From Flavobacteriales bacterium (GTDB lineage Bacteria; Bacteroidota; Bacteroidia; Flavobacteriales_E; Vicingaceae): a stretch of DNA of 64,000 nucleotides. The DNA lies in NCBI GenBank assembly GCA_020635815.1, contig JACJZB010000005.1, positions 1-64,000 on the forward strand, read 5' to 3'. Each line of letters opens with the position of its first letter. Positions within the stretch are counted from its first letter, which is position 1. Shown here in pieces: positions 8,172 to 15,283 of this stretch. The position numbers were made by a program, and so were the translations under genes. Below the pieces are notes generated by a model. The model was given only the letters and a program-made list of their open reading frames with translations. It was not told the origin of the DNA and did not search any database.

Positions 8172-8798
8172 TTACTCAAAGTGATTATGGTAATCTTTTT
8201 GACTAGCTTCAATAACTTTTAAAGCCTCTTCTTTACCATACACATGAGTAATCTCAACATTTGGTTTTGCACCTTCACCAGGTATTCCTTTATAGGTTAA
8301 AAAGTAATGTTTTAATCTTCTAATCAATGATTCTGGACATTTATCCAAATCACTCCAATCATCATAAACTTCATCACCTTTTAAAATGGCAATAATTTTA
8401 TCGTCAGCTTCTCCTCCATCTATCATTCTAAAACCACCTATTGGAATTGCAGGTACAATAATATTACCATGAGTAATATTTCTCTCAGTTAAAACACAAA
8501 CATCTATTGGATCTCCATCTCCAACAATATTAGTTTTACCCGATTTTTCCATACATATCTTAGCAACTTCTTCTGCACAATAAGTTTGAGGAATAAACCC
8601 ATACAAAGCTGGTACTATATTAGAAAATTTTTGAGGCCGATCTACTTTTAAAAAACCAGAAGCTTTATCAATTTCATATTTTACTGAGTCAGAAGGAGTA
8701 ATTTCAATAAAAGTAGTTACAATGTTAGGTGCACTTTCTCCAATTTTTATTCCATGCCAAGGGTGTAATTGAAATTGGTTTTTCGGTTTCTTTTCCAT
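8172..8798 (-). CDS. ppa: Inorganic pyrophosphatase (family I)
   Basis: Hydrolyses pyrophosphate to drive biosynthetic reactions in the cytoplasm. The active-site signature DGDPIDVCV is intact, together with KYEID, GFIPQTY and the later DDKIIAI strand. 208 residues fits the soluble Mg-dependent family I enzyme. Monocistronic by position: convergent with bioD and divergent from mqnD. Confidence 0.95.
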   Translation of the reverse strand: MEKKPKNQFQLHPWHGIKIGESAPNIVTTFIEITPSDSVKYEIDKASGFLKVDRPQKFSNIVPALYGFIPQTYCAEEVAKICMEKSGKTNIVGDGDPIDVCVLTERNITHGNIIVPAIPIGGFRMIDGGEADDKIIAILKGDEVYDDWSDLDKCPESLIRRLKHYFLTYKGIPGEGAKPNVEITHVYGKEEALKVIEASQKDYHNHFE

Positions 8799-8859
8799 AA
8801 TATTATTTTTATCAACGTATTAAATAAACTTATTATACCTTTTTTTGCTTTATTGTTTC

Positions 8860-8867
8860 TAATTTTG
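8860..8867 (+). promoter_or_regulatory. -7 box upstream of mqnD
   Basis: TAATTTTG matches TAnnTTTG and lies 42 nt before the TTG start of mqnD. A TTTG at 8844-8847 is too close to be the normal -33 element. Confidence 0.35.
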
Positions 8868-8909
8868 AGTTGCGAAGTTAATCATCTACACCCTGAAATT
8901 TAAAATATT

Positions 8910-9746
8910 TTGAACAATAAACTTACTCTCGGTTTTTCTCCTTGTCCAAACGACACCTTTATTTTTGATGCACTAATACATGGGAAAATAGATACTGAAG
9001 GATTAGAATTTGATGTGTATTTAGGCGATGTAGAAGACTTAAATCAAAAAGCATTTAATAAAGAGTTAGACATTACAAAAATTAGCTATCACGCTTTTGG
9101 GTATTTAACTAATGATTATATTTTGCTTGACGCAGGAAGTGCTTTAGGGAAAGGTTGTGGACCAATATTAGTAAAAAGTTCGAAAGTGAAAAGTTTAAAG
9201 TTAGCTGACGTTAAAATTGCAATCCCTGGTAAGTTTACTACAGCAAATTTTCTATTAAGTATTGCTCATCCAGAAGCTACAAATAAAGTAGAATTATTAT
9301 TTTCTGACATTGAAAAAGCGGTTTTAAATAACAATGTAAATGCTGGTTTATTGATACATGAAAATAGGTTTACTTACCAAGAAAGAGGGCTTGAAAAAAT
9401 TATTGATTTAGGTGAGTATTGGGAAGAAAAAACTGGAGCATTAATTCCTTTAGGCGGTATTGTTATAAAAAGAAATTTGCCGACTGAAATAATACAAAAA
9501 GTTAATCGTTTACTTCGAAAAAGTATTGAATATGCATTTAACAATCCTGAATCGCCTCTGGATTATATGCAAAAAAATGCTCAAGAAATGGATGAAAAAG
9601 TAATGATGCAACATGTTGAGTTGTATGTAAATAAATACTCATTAGATTTAGGAGTTGAAGGCAAGGATTCCATTACTCAAATGTTTAACTTAGCACAAGA
9701 AAAAGGAATTATTCCAAAACTCACAAATAAATTATTTGTGAGTTAG
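8910..9746 (+). CDS. mqnD: 1,4-dihydroxy-6-naphthoate synthase (futalosine pathway)
   Basis: 278 residues of the periplasmic-binding-protein-like MqnA/MqnD family. The start LTLGFSPCPNDTFIFDALIH is the MqnD signature (SPCPND), followed by DITKISYHAFGYL and IAIPGKFTTANFL. MqnD makes dihydroxynaphthoate from cyclic dehypoxanthinyl futalosine, so this organism probably makes menaquinone by the futalosine route. The start must be TTG 8910: an in-frame TAA lies three codons upstream and no ATG occurs until late in the gene. Codons 88-102 are AAAGTT-repeat-like. No other mqn gene is in the window. Confidence 0.9.
   Translation: MNNKLTLGFSPCPNDTFIFDALIHGKIDTEGLEFDVYLGDVEDLNQKAFNKELDITKISYHAFGYLTNDYILLDAGSALGKGCGPILVKSSKVKSLKLADVKIAIPGKFTTANFLLSIAHPEATNKVELLFSDIEKAVLNNNVNAGLLIHENRFTYQERGLEKIIDLGEYWEEKTGALIPLGGIVIKRNLPTEIIQKVNRLLRKSIEYAFNNPESPLDYMQKNAQEMDEKVMMQHVELYVNKYSLDLGVEGKDSITQMFNLAQEKGIIPKLTNKLFVS
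9718..9744. other. Perfect 27-bp palindrome at the mqnD stop codon
   Basis: Two 13-nt arms (AACTCACAAATAA and its exact complement) around one central A, spanning the last codons and the first base of the stop. There is no T-tract after it, so it is a structure rather than a textbook terminator. Confidence 0.6.
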
Positions 9747-9840
9747 TATAAAGTTAGTAAAGTAGAAAAATTAAAAGTATTCTAACCTAATTAAAAGGTA
9801 CTTTTAAACTTTATAAACTTTCAACTTTTAAACTGAAAGA
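9747..9840. repeat. AAAGTT-rich dispersed repeat tract
   Basis: AAAGTTAGTAAAGTAG and inverted CTTTTAAACTTTATAAACTTT units fill the whole mqnD-hldD spacer; same class as 3604-3664 and 4345-4437. No promoter box can be separated from it. Confidence 0.6.
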
Positions 9841-9842
9841 TT

Positions 9843-10808
9843 ATGATAATAGTAACAGGTGCAGCAGGGTTTATTGCAAGTTGTTTAGTTAGTAAATTAA
9901 ACCAAGAAGGTTTTAAAGACATCGTTTTAGTCGATGATTTTTCTAATGCTGAAAAGAATAAAAACTTTGAAGGAAAGATATTTTCTCAAAAAATAGACAG
10001 AGAAGATTTTATTGAATGGTTAAAAGAAAATCAGCAAATGGTTCAGTTTATCTTTCATATTGGAGCCCGAACCGATACTACTGAATTTGATAAAACCATA
10101 TTTGACAAACTAAACCTTAACTATACCAAAGACATTTGGAACATTTGTGTAGAACATGGTTTACCTCTTGTTTATGCTTCATCTGCCGCAACTTATGGCT
10201 TAGGAGAATATGGCTACGAAGATAACCATGAAGTTGTAAATAAACTAAAACCTTTAAATCCTTACGGAGATTCAAAAAACGATTTTGACAAATGGGCTTT
10301 AACTCAAGAAAAACAACCTTACTTCTGGGCAGGATTAAAGTTCTTTAATGTTTATGGTCCAAATGAATTTCATAAAGGGCGAATGGCTTCTGTAATTTTT
10401 CATGCTTTTAAGCAAATTACCGAAACAGGTAAAATGAAATTATTTGCTTCTCATAATCCTAACTATAAGGATGGTGAGCAACTACGTGATTTTGTATATG
10501 TAAAAGATGTGGTAAACGTATGTATGTTCTTATTACACCACCGAAAAGACTCTGGGTTATATAACTTAGGTTCTGGTAAGGCTCGTACTTTTTTAGATTT
10601 AGTGAATAATACCTTTAAAGCAATGGGCAAAGAAGCTGACATAAGCTTTGTTCCAACGCCTGAAGATATTAGAGACAAATACCAATACTTTACAGAAGCT
10701 AATATGACAAAACTAAAAAATATTGGATATAATAAACCTTTCCATACACTAGAAGAAGGTGTAGAGGATTATGTGAAAAATTATTTGACTGAGAATAAAT
10801 ATTATTAG
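9843..10808 (+). CDS. hldD: ADP-L-glycero-D-manno-heptose 6-epimerase
   Basis: Short-chain-dehydrogenase-type epimerase converting ADP-D-glycero- to ADP-L-glycero-manno-heptose for the lipopolysaccharide core. It has the NAD(P)-binding TGAAGFIAS loop at residues 5-13, the SSAATYG strand (113-119), the catalytic YGDSK with Tyr141 and Lys145, and the family blocks FFNVYGPNEFHKGRMAS and RDFVYVKD. 321 residues is typical. Other heptose genes (hldE, gmhA) are not in the window. Confidence 0.92.
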   Translation: MIIVTGAAGFIASCLVSKLNQEGFKDIVLVDDFSNAEKNKNFEGKIFSQKIDREDFIEWLKENQQMVQFIFHIGARTDTTEFDKTIFDKLNLNYTKDIWNICVEHGLPLVYASSAATYGLGEYGYEDNHEVVNKLKPLNPYGDSKNDFDKWALTQEKQPYFWAGLKFFNVYGPNEFHKGRMASVIFHAFKQITETGKMKLFASHNPNYKDGEQLRDFVYVKDVVNVCMFLLHHRKDSGLYNLGSGKARTFLDLVNNTFKAMGKEADISFVPTPEDIRDKYQYFTEANMTKLKNIGYNKPFHTLEEGVEDYVKNYLTENKYY

Positions 10809-10942
10809 TAAGTATACTAACTTATTAAAACAATCAAACTAAGTATATGCACTTAAATATCAGTTATTTAAAAAAATATTAACACTGCTTTTTATAATTC
10901 ATAGCTACATTAGTAGTCTCAATAATTTAAAACTATTTATCT

Positions 10943-11314
10943 ATGAAAAAATTAACACTAACACTTTTTGCTGCATTAATTTCGATAAGTATGTTTGCAG
11001 ACAAAGACGTAGAAGCAAGTTTATGCTGGCATGATAAGACAATATCTATTACCGAATTAAGAAATTGCAGTGAAATCACTTTAAATAATGAAGCTTATAA
11101 AATATTTAGTTATAAATTAGGTTTTGTTCACAAACACGACAACACTCAAGACTATATAGAGTTTACAGGTGTGGATAAAAATATTAACACCTCTTTTACT
11201 GAAAAATTTAAAGATTATACTCCTGAAAAATTATACTTAGAAGAAATAATTGTAGTAGATAAAAATAATGAAAAATACAAATTAGAAAATGTAGTTATTA
11301 TTGTAACGAAATAA
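10943..11314 (+). CDS. Secreted protein of unknown function
   Basis: 123 residues with a standard signal peptide (MKKLTLTLFAALISISMFA). The mature part is about 100 residues of mixed charge with two cysteines (LCWHD and RNCSE) that could form a disulfide. I recognise no domain. A TACATTAG box at 10906-10913, one mismatch from the -7 consensus, lies upstream. It stands between hldD and the convergent hutI without an operon partner. Confidence 0.7.
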   Translation: MKKLTLTLFAALISISMFADKDVEASLCWHDKTISITELRNCSEITLNNEAYKIFSYKLGFVHKHDNTQDYIEFTGVDKNINTSFTEKFKDYTPEKLYLEEIIVVDKNNEKYKLENVVIIVTK

Positions 11315-11362
11315 AACTATTAACATCTGATTATAAGCAACCTACATTACTTTCTTATAGTA

Positions 11363-12610
11363 TTAGGTTCTTTTCCCATTAATTATCACTTCTTCAATTT
11401 GGTTGTGCCCAAAATAATAAGGTAAATGAGCTATAGAATTCATTTCATTGGTAATAAAAACATTTGCTTTTTTACCTACACTAATACTACCATGCGTTTT
11501 TTCTAATCCCATTGCATAAGCTGCATTTATAGTTGCAGCATTAATTGCTTGTTCTGGTGTTAATTTCATATTAATACAAGCCAACGATAATACAAAACAC
11601 ATGTTACCAGAAGGTGTTGAACCCGGATTAAAATCGGTAGCTAAAGCGATAGGCAACCCTTTTTCAATTAACTGTTTTGCTGGAGCATAAGGAATTGTTA
11701 AGAAAAATGAACACGAAGGTAATAAGGTTGGCATTACATTAGATTGAGCTAAATCAGCAATGTCTTTTTCAGTCATAACTTCTAAATGATCAACAGATAA
11801 AGCTTTATTTTTTATCCCGACTTGGATCCCTCCTATCGATGTAAATTGGTTAACATGAATTTTTGGTGTCAGACCTATTTTAGTTCCAGCTTCTAAAATT
11901 TCGTTGGTTTCTTCTGGTGTATAATAATTTGTCTCACAAAAAGTATCAATAAAATCAGCCAAATTTTCTTTTTCAATAATTGGCAACATTTCATTAATTA
12001 TTAAATCAATATACCCTCTCCTATTCTCTTTATATTCAGCAGGAATTGCATGAGCTCCCAAGAAGTTAGCTTTAATCGTAATATCACAATTCTCTTTTAA
12101 TCGTTTAATTACTCGTAACATTTTTAACTCTGCATCCAAACTTAAACCATAACCACTCTTTATTTCAACAGCACCTGTACCTGTTATTTGTATTTCTTTA
12201 ATTCTGTTTAATGTGTCATTATATAAATCTTCTTCCGAAGCAGCTTGTAATTTTTTTGCTGAATTTAAAATTCCACCACCTTTAGCTGCAATTTCTTGGT
12301 AAGTTAAACCTTTAATTCTATCTACAAATTCTTCTTCTCTTGTCTTCGCAAAAACTATATGGGTATGAGAGTCACACCAAGTAGGGAAAACCATTTTACC
12401 AGAAGCATCTATTACTTCTAAATCAGTCCAATCTGTAATTCCTCCCCAGTCTTTCATTTCGCCATAAGCAATAATGATATCGTCTTCTATCGCCAACCAC
12501 GCATCTTTAATCGTTGATAAATTTGACATTTCCTCGCCAGACAATTTTCTAACATTAGCATCAAGAACTTGAACTAATTCTTTTATATTTTTAATTAAAA
12601 TTCTACTCAT
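11363..12610 (-). CDS. hutI: Imidazolonepropionase
   Basis: Amidohydrolase-fold enzyme of histidine degradation, cleaving 4-imidazolone-5-propanoate to N-formimino-glutamate. Metal and active-site motifs: DSHTHIVFA (the His-x-His pair), KIHVNQF, DHLEVM and ATDFNPGSTPSGNM. 415 residues, full length. hutH, hutU and hutG are not in the window, so the pathway is dispersed. An exact TAnnTTTG box ends only 4 nt before the start codon, implying a leaderless or very short-leader mRNA. Confidence 0.95.
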   Translation of the reverse strand: MSRILIKNIKELVQVLDANVRKLSGEEMSNLSTIKDAWLAIEDDIIIAYGEMKDWGGITDWTDLEVIDASGKMVFPTWCDSHTHIVFAKTREEEFVDRIKGLTYQEIAAKGGGILNSAKKLQAASEEDLYNDTLNRIKEIQITGTGAVEIKSGYGLSLDAELKMLRVIKRLKENCDITIKANFLGAHAIPAEYKENRRGYIDLIINEMLPIIEKENLADFIDTFCETNYYTPEETNEILEAGTKIGLTPKIHVNQFTSIGGIQVGIKNKALSVDHLEVMTEKDIADLAQSNVMPTLLPSCSFFLTIPYAPAKQLIEKGLPIALATDFNPGSTPSGNMCFVLSLACINMKLTPEQAINAATINAAYAMGLEKTHGSISVGKKANVFITNEMNSIAHLPYYFGHNQIEEVIINGKRT

Positions 12611-12614
12611 ACTT

Positions 12615-12622
12615 CAAAAGTA
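12615..12622 (-). promoter_or_regulatory. -7 box of hutI, immediately at the start codon
   Basis: On the minus strand this reads TACTTTTG (exact TAnnTTTG). The hutI ATG begins 5 nt downstream, so transcription would start at or next to the start codon. Confidence 0.45.
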
Positions 12623-12726
12623 CAAGATTCTAGACTATTTCTATTTATTTTAGACTTTGAATAGTTAATTAATTTTCAACGAAATTTATTACCGCATTTA
12701 GCTTAAGATTAGTTACTTTGTACATT

Positions 12727-13827
12727 ATGGCAGGAAATACTTTTGGAACTTTATTTAAGTTAACAACATTTGGCGAATCTCACGGTATCGCTTTAGGCGG
12801 AGTAATAGATGGATGTCCAGCAGGATTAGCTATAGATTTTGATTTTATTCAAAATGAATTAGACAAAAGAAAACCTGGACAATCAAGAATTACAACCCAA
12901 CGAAAAGAAGCGGACAAAGTTGAATTTTTATCAGGTATTTTTGAAGGAAAAACAACTGGCACACCAATTGGATTTACCATTCACAACACCAACGAAAAAT
13001 CGAAAGATTACGACCACATAAAAGATAGTTTTAGACCATCACACGCTGATTATACTTATGAATCAAAATATGGACACAGAGACCATAGAGGGGGAGGAAG
13101 AAGCTCAGCAAGAGAAACTGCCTGTAGAGTGGTTGGAGGTGCAATTGCCAAACTTGTATTAAAACACTACAACATCAACATTAATGCCTATGTAACCCAA
13201 GCAGGCAAACTGAAGTTAGACAAACCTTATACTGCTTATAATATAGAAAACACCTATAATAATCCAGCTCGCTGCCCAGATGAAAAGATGGCTCAAGAAA
13301 TGTTTGATTATATAGATGAAATAAGAAAAGAAGGCGATACCATTGGAGGCATAACAACTTGTGTTGTAAAAGGGTGCCCTGTCGGTTTAGGCTCTCCTGT
13401 TTTTGATAGATTGGAAGCTGATTTAGCTAAAGCAATGCTTGGTATAAACGCTACAAAAGGTTTTGAAATTGGTTCTGGTTTTAATGGTGTAAGTCTAAAA
13501 GGTTCCGAACATAATGATGAATTCTTTTGTCATCCTGAGCCTGTCGAAGGATTAGACAAAAAAGTGGGTACTAAAACCAACAATTCAGGTGGAGTTCAAG
13601 GTGGTATAAGTAATGGAGAGGATATTTACTTTAATGTAGCTTTTAAACCTGTTGCTACCATTATGAAATCTCAAAACTCAATTGATAAAAATGGGAATAC
13701 TGTAATTGTTGAAGGTAAAGGTCGTCATGACCCTTGTGTTTTGCCTCGTGCAATTGCAATTGTAGAAGCAATGACGGCAATGGTTATTATAGATCATTTA
13801 TTAATAAATAAAACAACAACACTTTAA
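12727..13827 (+). CDS. aroC: Chorismate synthase with an in-frame repeat insertion
   Basis: FMN-dependent enzyme converting EPSP to chorismate, the last shikimate step. Start MAGNTFGTLFKLTTFGESHG is the family N-terminus, so I use ATG 12727. Conserved PGQSRITTQRKE, RPSHADYTYESKYGHRDHRG and GGGRSSARETA are intact, as is TNNSGGVQGGISNGEDI. Between GSEHND and the TKTNNSGG block lies FFCHPEPVEGLDKK (residues 266-279), longer than the short loop I expect there. It is the translation of the dispersed TCATCCTGAGCCTGTCGAAGG element. The frame is kept and the loop is not at the active site, so the enzyme is probably functional. Confidence 0.95.
   Translation: MAGNTFGTLFKLTTFGESHGIALGGVIDGCPAGLAIDFDFIQNELDKRKPGQSRITTQRKEADKVEFLSGIFEGKTTGTPIGFTIHNTNEKSKDYDHIKDSFRPSHADYTYESKYGHRDHRGGGRSSARETACRVVGGAIAKLVLKHYNININAYVTQAGKLKLDKPYTAYNIENTYNNPARCPDEKMAQEMFDYIDEIRKEGDTIGGITTCVVKGCPVGLGSPVFDRLEADLAKAMLGINATKGFEIGSGFNGVSLKGSEHNDEFFCHPEPVEGLDKKVGTKTNNSGGVQGGISNGEDIYFNVAFKPVATIMKSQNSIDKNGNTVIVEGKGRHDPCVLPRAIAIVEAMTAMVIIDHLLINKTTTL
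13527..13554 (+). repeat. CTGAGCCTGTCGAAGG-family repeat inside aroC
   Basis: The core TCATCCTGAGCCTGTCGAAG is the same element as the intergenic copies at 24261-24284 (TCATCCTGAGTTTATCGAAG) and, inverted, at 49112-49137. Here it is read in frame as CHPEPVEG. Confidence 0.85.
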
Positions 13828-13832
13828 AGTTT

Positions 13833-15137
13833 ATGAAAAATCTAGCATTACATTGGAAAATATTAATCGGTATGGTGCTAGGTGTTGCTTTTGCCATATT
13901 AATGGTTCAGTTTAGTTGGGGAAGTGATTTTATAAAGGATTGGATAAAACCTTTCGGTAAAATGTTTATTAATGCGTTAAAATTAATAGCAGTTCCATTA
14001 ATCTTAGCTTCATTAATTAAGGGTGTTTCTGATTTAAAAGATATTTCAAAACTCTCAAAAATGGGAGGTAAAACAATAGCAACTTACATCGTAACTACTG
14101 TCTTTGCTGTTTCTATAGGTTTAGTGGTAGTTAACGTGGTTCAACCAGGTAAAAGTATAAGTGAAGAAACAAGAACTGAATTATTGGAAAACTACAAAGA
14201 AGACGCTTCAAAAAGTAAAGATGCAGCCTTAAAGCAAAAAGATAGTGGTCCTTTACAAGCCTTACAAGATTTAATTCCAGATAATATTGTTTCTGCTGCT
14301 GGCGACAATGGTAATATGCTTCAAATAATTGTATTTGCTGTATTTTTTGGCATAGGGCTTATCTTAATTCCTGCCGACAAATCAAAACCTGTTAAAGACT
14401 TTTTTGATGGATTTAATGAAGTTATATTAAAATTAATCGACTTAATAATGCTTGCCGCTCCTGTTGGAGTTTTTGCTTTATTAGCGACACTTGTCGCCGA
14501 ATCACCGAGTATAGATTTATTCCAAGCTCTTTTATGGTATGCTTTTTCAGTTGTTTTAGGACTCGCAATAATGATAGCATTTTATGCAATAATTGTAAAA
14601 ATTTTCACTAAAAAATCTCCAAGTTTCTTTTTTAAAGGAATTTCGCCAGCTCAATTATTAGCTTTTTCAACTAGTTCTAGTGCTGCAACTTTACCAGTAA
14701 CCATGGAACGTGTTGAAGAGCACTTAGGAGTTGAAGAAGAAGTTGCTAGTTTTGTACTTCCAATAGGCGCTACTATTAACATGGACGGAACAAGTTTATA
14801 CCAAGCTGTGGCAGCTGTTTTTATTGCTCAAACTTTTGGTATGGATTTAAGTTTTGGAGCTCAATTAGGTATAATTGTAACCGCTACCCTAGCCTCAATT
14901 GGTTCTGCGGCAGTTCCTGGCGCTGGAATGGTAATGTTGGTTATTGTTCTAGGTCAGGCGGGTATTCCAGAAGCTGGTTTAGCTTTAATTTTTGCAATTG
15001 ACCGACCTTTAGACATGTGTAGAACTACCGTAAATGTTACTGGTGACGCTGCTGTTTCGATGATAATTGCCAACTCTTTTGGAAAATTGAGAGAACCTCA
15101 GGTAAAAAACTGGGATGATAATTATCCTAAAAAATAA
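13833..15137 (+). CDS. Dicarboxylate/amino acid:cation symporter
   Basis: 434-residue inner-membrane transporter of the DAACS (GltP/DctA-like) family, taking up glutamate, aspartate or C4-dicarboxylates with Na+ or H+. Conserved signatures are the serine-rich STSSSAATLPVTMERVEE re-entrant loop, NMDGTSLYQAVA, SAAVPGAGMVML and DRPLDMCRTTVNVTGD, with multiple hydrophobic helices throughout. An insertion of about 45 polar residues (about 108-150) sits in an extramembrane loop. It begins 5 nt after the aroC stop and is likely co-transcribed with it. The exact substrate cannot be told from sequence. Confidence 0.9.
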   Translation: MKNLALHWKILIGMVLGVAFAILMVQFSWGSDFIKDWIKPFGKMFINALKLIAVPLILASLIKGVSDLKDISKLSKMGGKTIATYIVTTVFAVSIGLVVVNVVQPGKSISEETRTELLENYKEDASKSKDAALKQKDSGPLQALQDLIPDNIVSAAGDNGNMLQIIVFAVFFGIGLILIPADKSKPVKDFFDGFNEVILKLIDLIMLAAPVGVFALLATLVAESPSIDLFQALLWYAFSVVLGLAIMIAFYAIIVKIFTKKSPSFFFKGISPAQLLAFSTSSSAATLPVTMERVEEHLGVEEEVASFVLPIGATINMDGTSLYQAVAAVFIAQTFGMDLSFGAQLGIIVTATLASIGSAAVPGAGMVMLVIVLGQAGIPEAGLALIFAIDRPLDMCRTTVNVTGDAAVSMIIANSFGKLREPQVKNWDDNYPKK

Positions 15138-15283
15138 ATTCACTTTTAGTATTTGTTAACATTCTAACATCATTAAAATTTAACTTAAAATAGAACAATT
15201 TTTCTTCTATCTTTTTGTTACTTTTATTCGTTTTAAATTATTAGTATAATATTTGACTAAACCTTTATAATTCTTATAAAACC

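Noticed and set aside
13501..13580. Frameshift or broken aroC because of the odd CHPEPVEG segment
   Set aside because: The frame continues into the conserved TNNSGGVQGGISNGEDI block, so the segment is an in-frame repeat insertion and not a disruption.
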